NCBI GenBank assembly: GCA_947626565.1
Contig: CANQSQ010000004.1
Span: forward strand, 1-64,000
DNA: 64,000 nt
Direction: 5' to 3'
Origin: an uncultured Bacilli bacterium
Lineage (GTDB): Bacteria > Bacillota_I > Bacilli_A > RF39 > UBA660
The notes below the pieces were generated by a model. That model was not told the DNA's origin. It saw only the letters and a list, made by a program, of their open reading frames with translations, and made no database searches. The translations under genes were made by a program, and so were the position numbers. Of this stretch, positions 26,099 through 32,923 are shown in pieces; positions within the stretch are counted from its first letter, which is position 1; each line of letters opens with the position of its first letter.

Positions 26099-26605
26099 AT
26101 GTTAGCTCTTATTTTATTAATTGTTTCCTTTATACTTGATGGTCTTCTTACCAATTTTTTGCCTTTCATGGTCGGGGACTTATCTCTTTTTACACCCTTA
26201 CTAACTTTAACCACTATCTTACTTATTTATCCTCTATATCGTAAAAAAGAGTCTAAATATTTTATTACCTTAATTATTACTGGTCTATTATATGATTTAT
26301 TTTATACTAACCTTTTATTTTTAAATGCTATTTTATTTTGTTTATGTGGTTTAATAATTAAATACTTATACAAAAACTTTGACTTTGATTTTTTTAAAAT
26401 CCTTCTTTTTACCATCCTCATAATTACTATCTACGAGACCACGACTGCCTTAATAATTATTTTATTTAATTTAGTACCTATGACCTTAACCAAATTACTT
26501 TATAAAATAGCTCACTCACTTCTTTTAAATGTTATATATGCTGAAATAATTTTCTTTATCATCAAGATTTTACCTTCTAAATATAAACATATTTCTATTA
26601 ATTAG
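26099..26605 (+). CDS. mreD: Rod shape-determining protein MreD
   Basis: 168 residues, almost entirely hydrophobic, with about five transmembrane helices and the conserved 'GLLYDLFYTNLLFLNAILFCLCG' region of MreD. It works with MreC and RodA in lateral wall growth. It is directly downstream of mreC in the same unit. Confidence 0.85.
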   Translation: MLALILLIVSFILDGLLTNFLPFMVGDLSLFTPLLTLTTILLIYPLYRKKESKYFITLIITGLLYDLFYTNLLFLNAILFCLCGLIIKYLYKNFDFDFFKILLFTILIITIYETTTALIIILFNLVPMTLTKLLYKIAHSLLLNVIYAEIIFFIIKILPSKYKHISIN

Positions 26606-26649
26606 TCTTTTTTTTCTTTTTCTGCATATCCTTTAGTAAAGGAGAAATT

Positions 26650-27225
26650 ATGATGCAGAGAAAAACACTAAAGAAAAAACTAGTTTTAAAGAAAAATGTT
26701 CGTAACTTTATTAGTCGCGTTTTACTAACTATTATTATTTTTTTGGTTGGTCTTATAACTATTAAACAATACCCTCATATCAAAACCACAATTATTAATA
26801 ACGTCTATGAAAAAAGTTTTAAATTTACCAAAATTAAGAATTTTTATCAAAAATATTTTGGTAATATTTTATCTGTTAATTCCCTAACTCCTGAAGAACA
26901 ACCTGTTTTTAATGAAAAAATAACTTATACTAAAATAACTCCTTTTAAGGATGGGGTAGAATTAACGGTTACTAAAAATTATATGGTTCCCATCTTAGAA
27001 AGTGGAATAGTAATATACATTGGTGAAAAAGAATCGTATGGTTCCACTATTATTATTGAACAAATTGATGGTATTGATGTGTCATATTCTAATGTAAATG
27101 TTTCTAATTACAAATTATATGACTATGTTGAAAAGGGAAAGCTATTAGGGGAAACAAAATCTGATAAACTTTATTTAATTTTTCAAAAAAATGGAGAATA
27201 TTTAGATTATAAAAAATATCTTTAA
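26650..27225 (+). CDS. spoIVFA: SpoIVFA-like regulator of the SpoIVFB protease
   Basis: 191 residues: a basic cytoplasmic N terminus, one transmembrane helix (about 22-42), and an external LytM/M23-like domain at the C terminus. The latter includes 'VPILESGIVIYIGEKESYGSTIIIEQIDGIDVSYSNV' and 'VEKGKLLGE'. The zinc ligands of active M23 peptidases are missing, as in SpoIVFA, which tethers and inhibits SpoIVFB in the outer forespore membrane. The overlapping next gene is SpoIVFB, which confirms the call. AAAGGAGA precedes ATG 26650. Confidence 0.8.
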   Translation: MMQRKTLKKKLVLKKNVRNFISRVLLTIIIFLVGLITIKQYPHIKTTIINNVYEKSFKFTKIKNFYQKYFGNILSVNSLTPEEQPVFNEKITYTKITPFKDGVELTVTKNYMVPILESGIVIYIGEKESYGSTIIIEQIDGIDVSYSNVNVSNYKLYDYVEKGKLLGETKSDKLYLIFQKNGEYLDYKKYL

Positions 27226-27955
27226 CTATTTTGAAGTAAACATTTTTGTTTACTTTTTTGCTTTAATAGCTATCTTTACGGCTTCCTTTATCCCTTTTTT
27301 TATTATTAGTTTTTTAATAATTATTCATGAAACAGGTCACTTCTTTATTGCTAAACTTTTTCATGTCGAAGTATATAAAATCTATCTATATCCCTTAGGA
27401 GGAATTTCTAAGTTCAATATGAATCAAAATATTCCTCTTCCTCAAGAATTTCTTATTTTAATAGCGGGACCTATATTTCAATACCTAGCTTATTTTCTGT
27501 TACAATGCTTTTTAAGTAACTATATAGACATGATTAAAGTCTATCATTACAGTATTTTATTTTTTAATCTTTTACCCATTTATCCTTTGGATGGCGGAAA
27601 ATTAATTAATCTCTTTTTTTCCACTTTTTTAACTTTTAAATTAAGTTTTTATATGAGTATTTTCGTAAGTATTAGTGTCTTAATAATATTAATTATTTTA
27701 ACGCCTCATTATAATTTAAATTTTCTTTTTGTTATTATATTCTTACTTATAAAAATAATTAAAGAATATCGTCTTTTAGATTATCAATATCAAAAATTTC
27801 TTCTCGAAAGATATCTTCATCCGTCTCTTTATAAAAAAACGAAATTAATAAATAATGTTAATAATTTTTATCGAGATAAAAAACATTTAGTAAAAATTGC
27901 TGATAATTATATGTGGGAAGAAGATTTTTTAAATAAAATGTACAAAAAATGTTGA
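27206..27955 (+). CDS. spoIVFB: SpoIVFB site-2 intramembrane metalloprotease, probable ATT start
   Basis: Open from 27206 to TGA 27953-27955, 249 residues. HETGH (His41, Glu42, His45) lies in a transmembrane helix, 'LIAGPIFQ' follows, and NLLPIYPLDGGK supplies the third ligand Asp129. 'FLLERYLHP' matches the FLLERY segment of Bacillus SpoIVFB. This S2P protease cleaves pro-sigma-K in the mother cell. No ATG, GTG or TTG exists upstream of the HExxH codons. The first plausible start is ATT 27206, 9 bases after GGAG (27193-27196), overlapping spoIVFA by 20 bases. ATG 27419 would delete the zinc motif. Confidence 0.85.
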   Translation: MIKNIFNYFEVNIFVYFFALIAIFTASFIPFFIISFLIIIHETGHFFIAKLFHVEVYKIYLYPLGGISKFNMNQNIPLPQEFLILIAGPIFQYLAYFLLQCFLSNYIDMIKVYHYSILFFNLLPIYPLDGGKLINLFFSTFLTFKLSFYMSIFVSISVLIILIILTPHYNLNFLFVIIFLLIKIIKEYRLLDYQYQKFLLERYLHPSLYKKTKLINNVNNFYRDKKHLVKIADNYMWEEDFLNKMYKKC

Positions 27956-27981
27956 CTTTAAAAATATTGCTATGCTATAAT
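27952..27981 (+). promoter_or_regulatory. tRNA-Ala promoter
   Basis: TTGACT (27952-27957), 18 bases, TATAAT (27976-27981). It overlaps the spoIVFB stop codon. Confidence 0.75.
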
Positions 27982-28013
27982 CTTATTACTGGCTGGTTGA
28001 AACAGTTAGTTAT

Positions 28014-28089
28014 GGGGCATTAGCTCAGCTGGGAGAGCGCCACGTTTGCACCGTGGAGGTCAGCGGTTCGATCCCGCTATGCTCCACCA
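28014..28089 (+). tRNA. tRNA-Ala (anticodon TGC)
   Basis: A 76-base cloverleaf. Acceptor GGGGCAT/ATGCTCC has one G-T pair, the D arm is AGCTCAGCTGGGAGAGC, the anticodon stem CCACG/CGTGG encloses TGC at 28047-28049, the T arm carries GGTTCGATCC, and CCA is encoded. It stands alone, with no rRNA genes beside it. Confidence 0.97.
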
Positions 28090-28099
28090 TATAGTAATT

Positions 28100-28125
28100 A
28101 ACGTTGAAAAATCAACGTTTTTATT
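28100..28125 (+). terminator. tRNA-Ala terminator
   Basis: AACGTTGA (28100-28107) pairs with TCAACGTT (28112-28119), then a T run. Confidence 0.85.
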
Positions 28126-28128
28126 TTC

Positions 28129-28151
28129 TTAGGACAACTTTAGGACAACTT
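28129..28151. repeat. Tandem 11-bp direct repeats next to the integrase remnant
   Basis: TAGGACAACTT occurs twice head to tail (28130-28140 and 28141-28151). Short direct repeats of this kind just behind an integrase stop codon are often arm-type recombinase binding sites. Here that is an inference supported by the adjacent remnant and tRNA. Confidence 0.5.
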
Positions 28152-28181
28152 TTTAACTCCTTTCTTACTTTTCATTATAAA

Positions 28182-28313
28182 TTATAAGTTGTCTAGTAAA
28201 TCAACAACTTCATCCTGAATAGTAGGGAATAAGTGCATATATAATTGTTTAATGCTTTCTACATAATTATTTAAAATATCTTCTTTTTCTTTTTCCTCTA
28301 TAATAAAATCACT
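28182..28313 (-). pseudogene. C-terminal remnant of a tyrosine recombinase (phage/ICE integrase)
   Basis: On the minus strand, 43 codons end in LYMHLFPTIQDEVVDLLDNL and a TAA. The Y-x-H-L-[FY]-P motif followed by an acidic helix is how many Firmicutes tyrosine integrases end, with the Tyr as the catalytic nucleophile. A TAG in frame just upstream cuts the reading frame, so no complete gene exists. It sits about 90 bases from the 3' end of tRNA-Ala, a usual integration site. This looks like the scar of a lost integrative element. Confidence 0.5.
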
Positions 28314-28485
28314 CTATTTATTTTTATTGAGTGCTTTGTTTATAATTTATTTAAAGTAGATTGGATATATTCAGCATTTTTATATGAAGTAAGTAGTAAA
28401 AAAAATTCATAAAATTATTTACTTTTTTTTTAAATATGATATATTAATATTAGAATGATGTTAAAGCAATAGTTTCATTTCATTC
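28314..28485. other. Intergenic stretch with no recognisable gene
   Basis: Very AT-rich. On the minus strand a short open frame ends '...AEYIQSTLNKL' with its stop at 28340-28342. It has no ATG start or ribosome site and is perhaps another eroded fragment of the same lost element. Nothing else is supported here. Confidence 0.4.
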
Positions 28486-28513
28486 TTGACATTTTAAAAA
28501 AAATGTATATAAT
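28486..28513 (+). promoter_or_regulatory. Strong promoter with overlapping inverted repeat, driving a putative small RNA
   Basis: TTGACA (28486-28491), a 16-base spacer, TATAAT (28508-28513). AATGTA before the -10 and TACATT after it (6-bp arms, 11-base gap, about 28502-28524) form an inverted repeat that could be an operator. No protein gene follows in this direction before a terminator-like hairpin at 28627-28661. Confidence 0.65.
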
Positions 28514-28519
28514 AAACGT

Positions 28520-28666
28520 ACATTAAAAAAATGTATTTATTTTATGAATTATCATAAAATAAAAAAGAGATATATCTATTTTCTTTGGTAGATACTTCTC
28601 TGTTCAATTAATTGTTTAATTGTTGCGAAAAGTACCAATCGTTAGCTAATAGGTACTTTTCTTTTA
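28520..28666 (+). ncRNA. Putative antisense small RNA convergent with the hydrophobic peptide gene
   Basis: It runs from the promoter at 28486-28513 to a perfect 10-bp hairpin (GAAAAGTACC 28627-28636 with GGTACTTTTC 28652-28661) followed by a T-rich tract. It contains no reading frame with a ribosome site. It would be complementary to the 3' part of the transcript for the minus-strand peptide gene that ends at 28664. This is the arrangement of type I antitoxin RNAs. Existence of the RNA is inferred, not shown. Confidence 0.45.
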
Positions 28667-28732
28667 GTTCTTTTGTTTTATCACAATGATTGTTAATAAA
28701 ACTATAAAAGCAAATGCTGTTAATAGTTCCAT
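28664..28732 (-). CDS. 22-residue hydrophobic peptide, candidate type I toxin
   Basis: ATG at 28732 follows AAGGAG (28743-28738) with a 5-base gap. The product starts MELLTAFAFIVLLT and ends VIKQKN: one short membrane helix with a basic tail, the pattern of type I toxins and small membrane peptides. Its start overlaps the stop of an upstream mini-frame (TAATG), implying coupled translation. A minus-strand promoter (TTGAAT at 28877-28872, TACTGT at 28854-28849) lies upstream. It is too short for ordinary gene finders. No family match is claimed. Confidence 0.5.
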   Translation of the reverse strand: MELLTAFAFIVLLTIIVIKQKN

Positions 28733-28773
28733 TATGGCTCCTTATGTAATAATTCGTTGAACATCACCTCCAT
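28732..28773 (-). CDS. Leader mini-frame ahead of the hydrophobic peptide
   Basis: A 13-codon frame (MEVMFNELLHKEP) has GGAGG before its second ATG (28764). It ends TAA overlapping the ATG of the hydrophobic peptide. Coding status is uncertain. It may serve to couple or gate translation of the peptide. Confidence 0.35.
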   Translation of the reverse strand: MEVMFNELLHKEP

Positions 28774-29096
28774 TCTCTTTAATATTGAAAAAATCTTTAT
28801 TAAATTGAACAGAGGAAAGTACCTACAATAGAATATATCTCGCTTTTAACAGTAACATATATATAAAATAAATTCAATTAGTTTAAATAATTTCTTCCAA
28901 AAACTTCTCTAAATTCTTCTTTAGTTTAGTTGTAATATTTCATAAAGGTAGTTTGAGCTATCTTTTTTTATTTTGTTTATTTTACCTTTCTAAATATAAC
29001 TAAAATTATTTGACTGTCAAATATTTTTAATTACTAAAAAATAATACTATGATAAATTAACTTATGATATACTTCAATCATAGTAGGAGGGTACCT
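28774..29096. other. Intergenic region with promoter and terminator elements only
   Basis: It holds the minus-strand promoter candidate at 28849-28877 and a plus-strand hairpin (AGGTAG 28946-28951 with CTATCT 28958-28963, then T residues). A minus-strand TTGACA-like site near 29000 is also seen. No protein gene is supported. The prsW-like gene's AGGAGG is at 29085-29090. Confidence 0.5.
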
Positions 29097-30233
29097 ATGA
29101 TTTATTTAATAACATTACTGTTTATCGCTATTTTACCTGTAGCTGTCATTTGTCGATACGCATATAATAAAGATAAAAACAAAGAACCACTTTCAATGTT
29201 AATTAAATTATTAATTTATGGAGTAGTTTCTTGTTTCTTAGTATTAATTATTTCTGCCATCCTGGGAGAAATTTTTCCACTCTTTAATAGAGAACTAAGA
29301 TTTATGAGTTTAGCGGAAAAAGTATTATATGCCTTTATTTACGTTGCTTTAGTAGAAGAGTTTTGTAAATGGATATTTGTTTACACTAAAGGTTATAAAA
29401 GTGAACATTTTGATCAATTATACGATATAATTGTTTATTCAATTTTTGTCTCCTTAGGTTTTGCTGTTTTTGAAAATATTTTGTATGTCGTACTTCAAGG
29501 AAATATTACCGTAGGTATAATAAGAGCTATTTCAGCTGTTCCTGGACATGCTTGTGATGCTATTTTCATGGGTTATTATTTATCTTTAGCTAAGTTATAT
29601 TCTAGGCAAAATAATAAAACTTTAGAAAATAGAAATATAGCTTTTAGTATCTTTGTTCCAACTATATTACATGGTGTCTATGACTTTTGTATAATGGCTG
29701 ATGCCGGCATCTTTGTTCTTGCTTTCCTTTTATTTATTATTTTCCTATATAATATTTCTATAAAGAAATTAAAACTAGTTGCGGAAAATTCCATTGACCT
29801 TAATCCAGTTAATGTCTTTTGTCCTCAATGTGGTCATCAGATGATAAATAATCACTGTCCTAATTGTAATTATCAATTAAATGGACCTATGCCTGTCAAT
29901 AATCAAGCACCAAGTCCTAATAACTATCCAATGAATAATTACAATCAAGCACCAATTCCTAATAACTATCCAATGAATAATTATAATCAAGCACCTAATC
30001 CTAATAACTATCCAATGAATAATTATAATCAAGCACCTAATCCTAATAACTATCCAATGAATAATTATAATCAAGCACCTAATCCTAATAATTATTCAAT
30101 GAATACTTATAACCAAGAACCTAATCCTAACAACTATCCAATGAACAACTATAATCAAGCACCAAATCCTAATAACTATCCAATGAATAATTATAACCAA
30201 ACACCAGATGCTAATAACTATAATCAAAATTAG
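29097..30233 (+). CDS. PrsW-family intramembrane protease with zinc ribbon and repeat tail
   Basis: About 378 residues. Residues 1-225 hold about eight transmembrane helices with the PrsW motifs EEFCKW (E-E-x3-K-like), FENILYV, 'VPGHACDAIFMGYY' and 'LHGVYDF'. Next comes a zinc ribbon, 'CPQCGHQM' and 'CPNCNYQ', then a tail of about 110 residues made of 14-residue repeats related to NQAPNPNNYPMNNY. PrsW enzymes cleave anti-sigma factors or other membrane proteins. The target here is unknown. ATG 29097 is chosen for AGGAGG 6 bases upstream. Confidence 0.8.
   Translation: MIYLITLLFIAILPVAVICRYAYNKDKNKEPLSMLIKLLIYGVVSCFLVLIISAILGEIFPLFNRELRFMSLAEKVLYAFIYVALVEEFCKWIFVYTKGYKSEHFDQLYDIIVYSIFVSLGFAVFENILYVVLQGNITVGIIRAISAVPGHACDAIFMGYYLSLAKLYSRQNNKTLENRNIAFSIFVPTILHGVYDFCIMADAGIFVLAFLLFIIFLYNISIKKLKLVAENSIDLNPVNVFCPQCGHQMINNHCPNCNYQLNGPMPVNNQAPSPNNYPMNNYNQAPIPNNYPMNNYNQAPNPNNYPMNNYNQAPNPNNYPMNNYNQAPNPNNYSMNTYNQEPNPNNYPMNNYNQAPNPNNYPMNNYNQTPDANNYNQN
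29901..30230 (+). repeat. 42-bp tandem coding repeats in the protease tail
   Basis: About seven to eight copies of a 42-base unit encode N-Q-A-P-N-P-N-N-Y-P-M-N-N-Y with minor changes. All are in frame. Copy number is likely variable by slippage. Confidence 0.9.
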
Positions 30234-30236
30234 TCT

Positions 30237-30272
30237 AAAAAAAACGCTTTGAAAATTTTCAAAACGTTTTTT
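30237..30272. terminator. Bidirectional terminator between the PrsW-like gene and rodA
   Basis: AAAACG/CGTTTT outer stem with TTTGAAAATTTTCAAA inside; A and T runs at both ends serve the convergent genes. Confidence 0.8.
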
Positions 30273-31398
30273 ATTTATACTTATAAACTCTATTTTTCTC
30301 AACCGAAATATTTAATAAAATTCCTACCAGTAACATATATGAAAGTAAACTAGAGCCCCCATACGAAACAAAGGGTAGGGTAATACCTGTAATTGGAAGT
30401 AAACCAACTGTCATGCCAATATTTTGAATTTGTTGAAATATTAACATTCCTAAAATTCCTGCCAAAATATACTTATCCGTATCCCTAATTTTTCTTCTAG
30501 CTAATAAAATAATATTTATATCTAAAAAAATAATAATTCCCAATAATAAACCAACTCCCACTAAACCAAAGTTAGAAGCATAAACCGCAAATATAAAATC
30601 AGTAGAAGCTTCGGGAAAGTAAATAGGCGTTTTATTAAAACCATGGCCAAATAAACCAGCTGATCCAATAGCTGCCATCGAATTTTCTAACTGTAGTCCC
30701 GAACCATTTTGCCAATCAAAAATTCTATCAAGTCTATAATATATCGAATCACCAAAAATTTTAATAAATAAATTTTCCTTACAAAAATAAAGCCACAAAA
30801 ATCCTCCAATTAAAAGTACACCAATAATGCAAGCCCCTCCAAACCACCTAAGTCTTATTCCTGAAACAAACATCATACAAGCATAAATTAAAAAATAAAT
30901 TAATACAGCTCCTGTATCTGGCTGTAAGAAAGTCAAAATAGCCGGAATTAAAACAATTAGAAAAGACTTTACTAAAAATATAAATTCCTCTTTTATAGTA
31001 GGATTTTCATAATCACTTCTAAAATTATGAATCATCGTTGCTAAAGTCAGCATAATAAAAATCTTCATAAATTCACTAGGTTGAATACTACCAATACCAG
31101 GTATACTAAACCAACACCTACTATTATTAATAGGAGTAGCAAATAATAAAAGTCCTACTAAAGAAATATTACCAATAACATATAAAATCCAAGTATGCCT
31201 ATAAAGATATTCATTTTTTAACTTTACCAACATAAACACTAGTAAAAAACCAACGGCATACCAAATTGTTTGTTTAACAGTTAAATTTCCTAAACTTCTC
31301 GAAGTATAAGCAGCCGCACTATAAATTGTCAAAATACTAATTATAGCTAACATAATAATAGGAACTAATATTTTTAAATTAATTTTAAATTTTGTCAT
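30271..31398 (-). CDS. rodA: Lipid II polymerase RodA (SEDS family)
   Basis: 375 residues with about ten transmembrane helices. SEDS signatures are 'GIGSIQPSEFMKIF', 'FLQPDTGAVLIY' and 'LPFVSYGGSSLLSYM' near the C terminus. RodA polymerises glycan strands in the elongation complex. The choice of RodA over FtsW rests on length, the short C terminus and proximity to mreCD, and is not certain. A divergent small gene lies upstream. GGAGG precedes the ATG. Confidence 0.8.
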   Translation of the reverse strand: MTKFKINLKILVPIIMLAIISILTIYSAAAYTSRSLGNLTVKQTIWYAVGFLLVFMLVKLKNEYLYRHTWILYVIGNISLVGLLLFATPINNSRCWFSIPGIGSIQPSEFMKIFIMLTLATMIHNFRSDYENPTIKEEFIFLVKSFLIVLIPAILTFLQPDTGAVLIYFLIYACMMFVSGIRLRWFGGACIIGVLLIGGFLWLYFCKENLFIKIFGDSIYYRLDRIFDWQNGSGLQLENSMAAIGSAGLFGHGFNKTPIYFPEASTDFIFAVYASNFGLVGVGLLLGIIIFLDINIILLARRKIRDTDKYILAGILGMLIFQQIQNIGMTVGLLPITGITLPFVSYGGSSLLSYMLLVGILLNISVEKNRVYKYK

Positions 31399-31480
31399 AA
31401 AACCTCCTTCCTTATTATTATATCAAAAAACCGCAAGTTTTATTTCTCTAATTCATAAAATATATTAAGGAGCGTGTTTT

Positions 31481-31789
31481 ATGAAAAAATTACCTAAAAT
31501 TTATCAAAATGAAATAACCAAAAATTTTAAAAATAATAAAACTTCTTATCGTTTTAAAAATATTGATAATGCCACCTCAACTACAGAAGATAATGCCCTT
31601 ACTATCGAAAAAAACCTAACAACTATTTTTGACGGAATTGGTTATTCATATAATATACCTGTTACTATTACCACAGCAACTCATACTTATCACACAACAT
31701 TAATTGCTAAAACTTCAAATAATGTTGTAACAATTGATAATGAAATTATTCCTATAAAAGACATTACTTCCTTAAACATAGTAAAATAA
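31481..31789 (+). CDS. Hypothetical protein
   Basis: 102 residues, no signal peptide or membrane segment. It is Thr- and Asn-rich in the second half, which looks like a small beta domain ('YNIPVTITTATHTYHTTLIAKTSNNVVTIDNEIIPIKDI'), comparable to small SH3-like or Sm-like folds. I recognise no family. AAGGAG precedes the ATG, and a strong bidirectional terminator follows, so it is a real gene. It is divergent from rodA. Confidence 0.5.
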   Translation: MKKLPKIYQNEITKNFKNNKTSYRFKNIDNATSTTEDNALTIEKNLTTIFDGIGYSYNIPVTITTATHTYHTTLIAKTSNNVVTIDNEIIPIKDITSLNIVK

Positions 31790-31822
31790 AAACATAGTTC
31801 ACAACATTTGAACTATGTTTTT
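31789..31822. terminator. Bidirectional terminator between the hypothetical gene and coat gene
   Basis: AAACATAGTTCA pairs with TGAACTATGTTT across a 7-base loop, with A/T runs on both sides. Confidence 0.85.
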
Positions 31823-31835
31823 ATTTTACTAACTC

Positions 31836-32252
31836 TTAGCATAAATCAATAAAAGTATCTTGTAAACATTTTATTGCTCCACAACAATTCAAATCAATTG
31901 TTGCAAACTCATTAGTTCCGACATATTGATTAGATGTTGGATCTAAATATAATAGTCTACAAGTACAACAACATTCATCTAAAGCTTCTATTCTAAATAC
32001 TGAAGTCTCCGTAGTAACATTATTTATAGTATAAGGGAAACTCCATGCATTACCAGTACAACAATTATAAAGTTGAATAGGTCTAGTATTATAGCAAACA
32101 CTAGTACATACAGGTCCTAGATAAGGTTTATCACAACCTGAATAACTCTCATTATCAAAATCTTGTTTTTGTAATAATAAAATTTTCTTTAGAATGTCAT
32201 AAATACATCCACAATCTTTCTTTTCTTTTTCATTTTCATTACAACAATTCAT
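31836..32252 (-). CDS. CotY/CotZ-family spore coat/crust protein (first)
   Basis: 138 residues, very Cys-rich (about 18 Cys). The family pattern is clear: an N-terminal 'CGCIYDILKKILLLQ' helix, 'RPIQLYNCCTGNAWSF', 'SVFRIEALDECCCTCRLLYL', and the end 'FATIDLNCCGAIKCLQDTFIDLC', which corresponds to the C-I-T-V-D-L-x-C-F-C-A-I-x-C-L block of CotY/CotZ. These proteins self-assemble by disulphides into the spore crust. It sits 3 bases behind a paralogue in the same direction. It implies a sporulating host. Confidence 0.85.
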   Translation of the reverse strand: MNCCNENEKEKKDCGCIYDILKKILLLQKQDFDNESYSGCDKPYLGPVCTSVCYNTRPIQLYNCCTGNAWSFPYTINNVTTETSVFRIEALDECCCTCRLLYLDPTSNQYVGTNEFATIDLNCCGAIKCLQDTFIDLC

Positions 32253-32255
32253 TTT

Positions 32256-32660
32256 TTACCTCCTCTCACACAAATTGTCTATAGCCACATCTTCTAAACA
32301 CCTAATTGCACAGATACAACCAATATTAAGAGTGATAAACTGTCCTGTAGAAAGGTAATTAGTACCATCATTAGTTAAAATAAGTAATGTAACACAATCA
32401 TCATTAACACTATTAACTCTAAATAATGAACTAGTATTTAAAACACCATTTGAGTCCTCATAGGTAGCTTCAAAAATTTCTCCATTACGTTTATATAAAG
32501 TAATAACTCTTGTATTATAACAAATATTATTAATAACAGGTCCTAAAAAAGGCTTAGTACATCCTTCATCTAAGCTACAGGTATTTAGAGAATTCTTCTG
32601 CAATAAACAAATAAGTTTTAATAAATTTTTAATACAACTATTACTACTCATAATCTCCAC
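32256..32660 (-). CDS. CotY/CotZ-family spore coat/crust protein (second)
   Basis: 134 residues, paralogous to the gene downstream. It has 'CIKNLLKLICLLQKNSLNTC', 'KPFLGPVINNICYNTRVITLYKRNG', 'SSLFRVNSVNDDCVTLLIL' and 'FITLNIGCICAIRCLEDVAIDNLC'. It has fewer cysteines than its partner. It is the promoter-proximal gene of the pair. GAGGTGG lies before its ATG. A sporulation sigma factor (E or K) is expected to drive it, but I could not fit a convincing consensus upstream. Confidence 0.85.
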   Translation of the reverse strand: MEIMSSNSCIKNLLKLICLLQKNSLNTCSLDEGCTKPFLGPVINNICYNTRVITLYKRNGEIFEATYEDSNGVLNTSSLFRVNSVNDDCVTLLILTNDGTNYLSTGQFITLNIGCICAIRCLEDVAIDNLCERR

Positions 32661-32762
32661 CTCTTTATCTATATCTACTATAAAATATTCTAAAAGTATA
32701 AATATGTGTTTATAAATACCTAAATTAGTTTATGTAAAATACAATTTTATAATGTCAAAAAA

Positions 32763-32793
32763 CTTGCCTTATTATTAAAAAAAATATAAAATG
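32763..32793 (+). promoter_or_regulatory. Promoter P1 of the type VII-associated island
   Basis: TTGCCT (32764-32769), 17 bases, TAAAAT. The 31-base block 32763-32793 recurs exactly at 34330-34360 upstream of the ESX-like pair. Similarity continues weakly downstream (TATAAG-ATAT). It lies about 130 bases before ATG 32924, so the transcript would have a leader of roughly 125 bases. Confidence 0.7.
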
Positions 32794-32923
32794 AACGTAT
32801 AAGAATATACAGTTGATTACTAAAATTACAAATAAGTATTATAAAAAAATAAGGTTCTAATAAAATTGGTAATAGTATTAAAAAATTAACAAATGAAATT
32901 ATTTACTGAAAAGAGGAGATAGA

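Larger units (their letters stand above)
28563..28847. repeat. Imperfect 45-bp inverted repeat bracketing the peptide gene
   Basis: Arm 28563-28609 and arm 28803-28847 are inverted copies. Twelve bases (AATTGAACAGAG) match exactly at the inner ends, and ATATATCTC-CTTTT matches at the outer ends with a few mismatches and gaps. In a minus-strand transcript the arms would join the 5' and 3' regions into a long stem, as in many type I toxin mRNAs. Terminal inverted repeats of a tiny MITE-like element are the alternative. Confidence 0.7.

Noticed and set aside
28129-28151. Tandem 11-bp repeats as a CRISPR fragment
   Set aside because: There are only two units with no spacer between them. No cas genes or longer repeats exist anywhere in the window.
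28563-28847. The 45-bp inverted repeat as a MITE or insertion element
   Set aside because: No target-site duplication is visible at the outer ends and no second copy is seen in the window. The peptide plus convergent RNA explains the structure better.
28874-28990. Minus-strand mini-frame with a promoter-like TTGACA/TATATT ahead of it, reading ...TKEEFREVFGRNYLN
   Set aside because: A TAA interrupts it after five codons and no ribosome site precedes the second part, so it cannot be supported as a gene.
29877-30302. Minus-strand Ile/Trp-rich frames opposite the PrsW-like repeat tail
   Set aside because: They mirror the 42-base coding repeats of the plus-strand gene and have no start signals. 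The same composition artefact explains both.
32661-32762. Possible sigma-E or sigma-K promoter for the CotY/CotZ pair
   Set aside because: CATA-containing -10-like sequences occur, but none fits the sigma-K (CATA-N3-TA) or sigma-E consensus with a proper -35, so no site is claimed.
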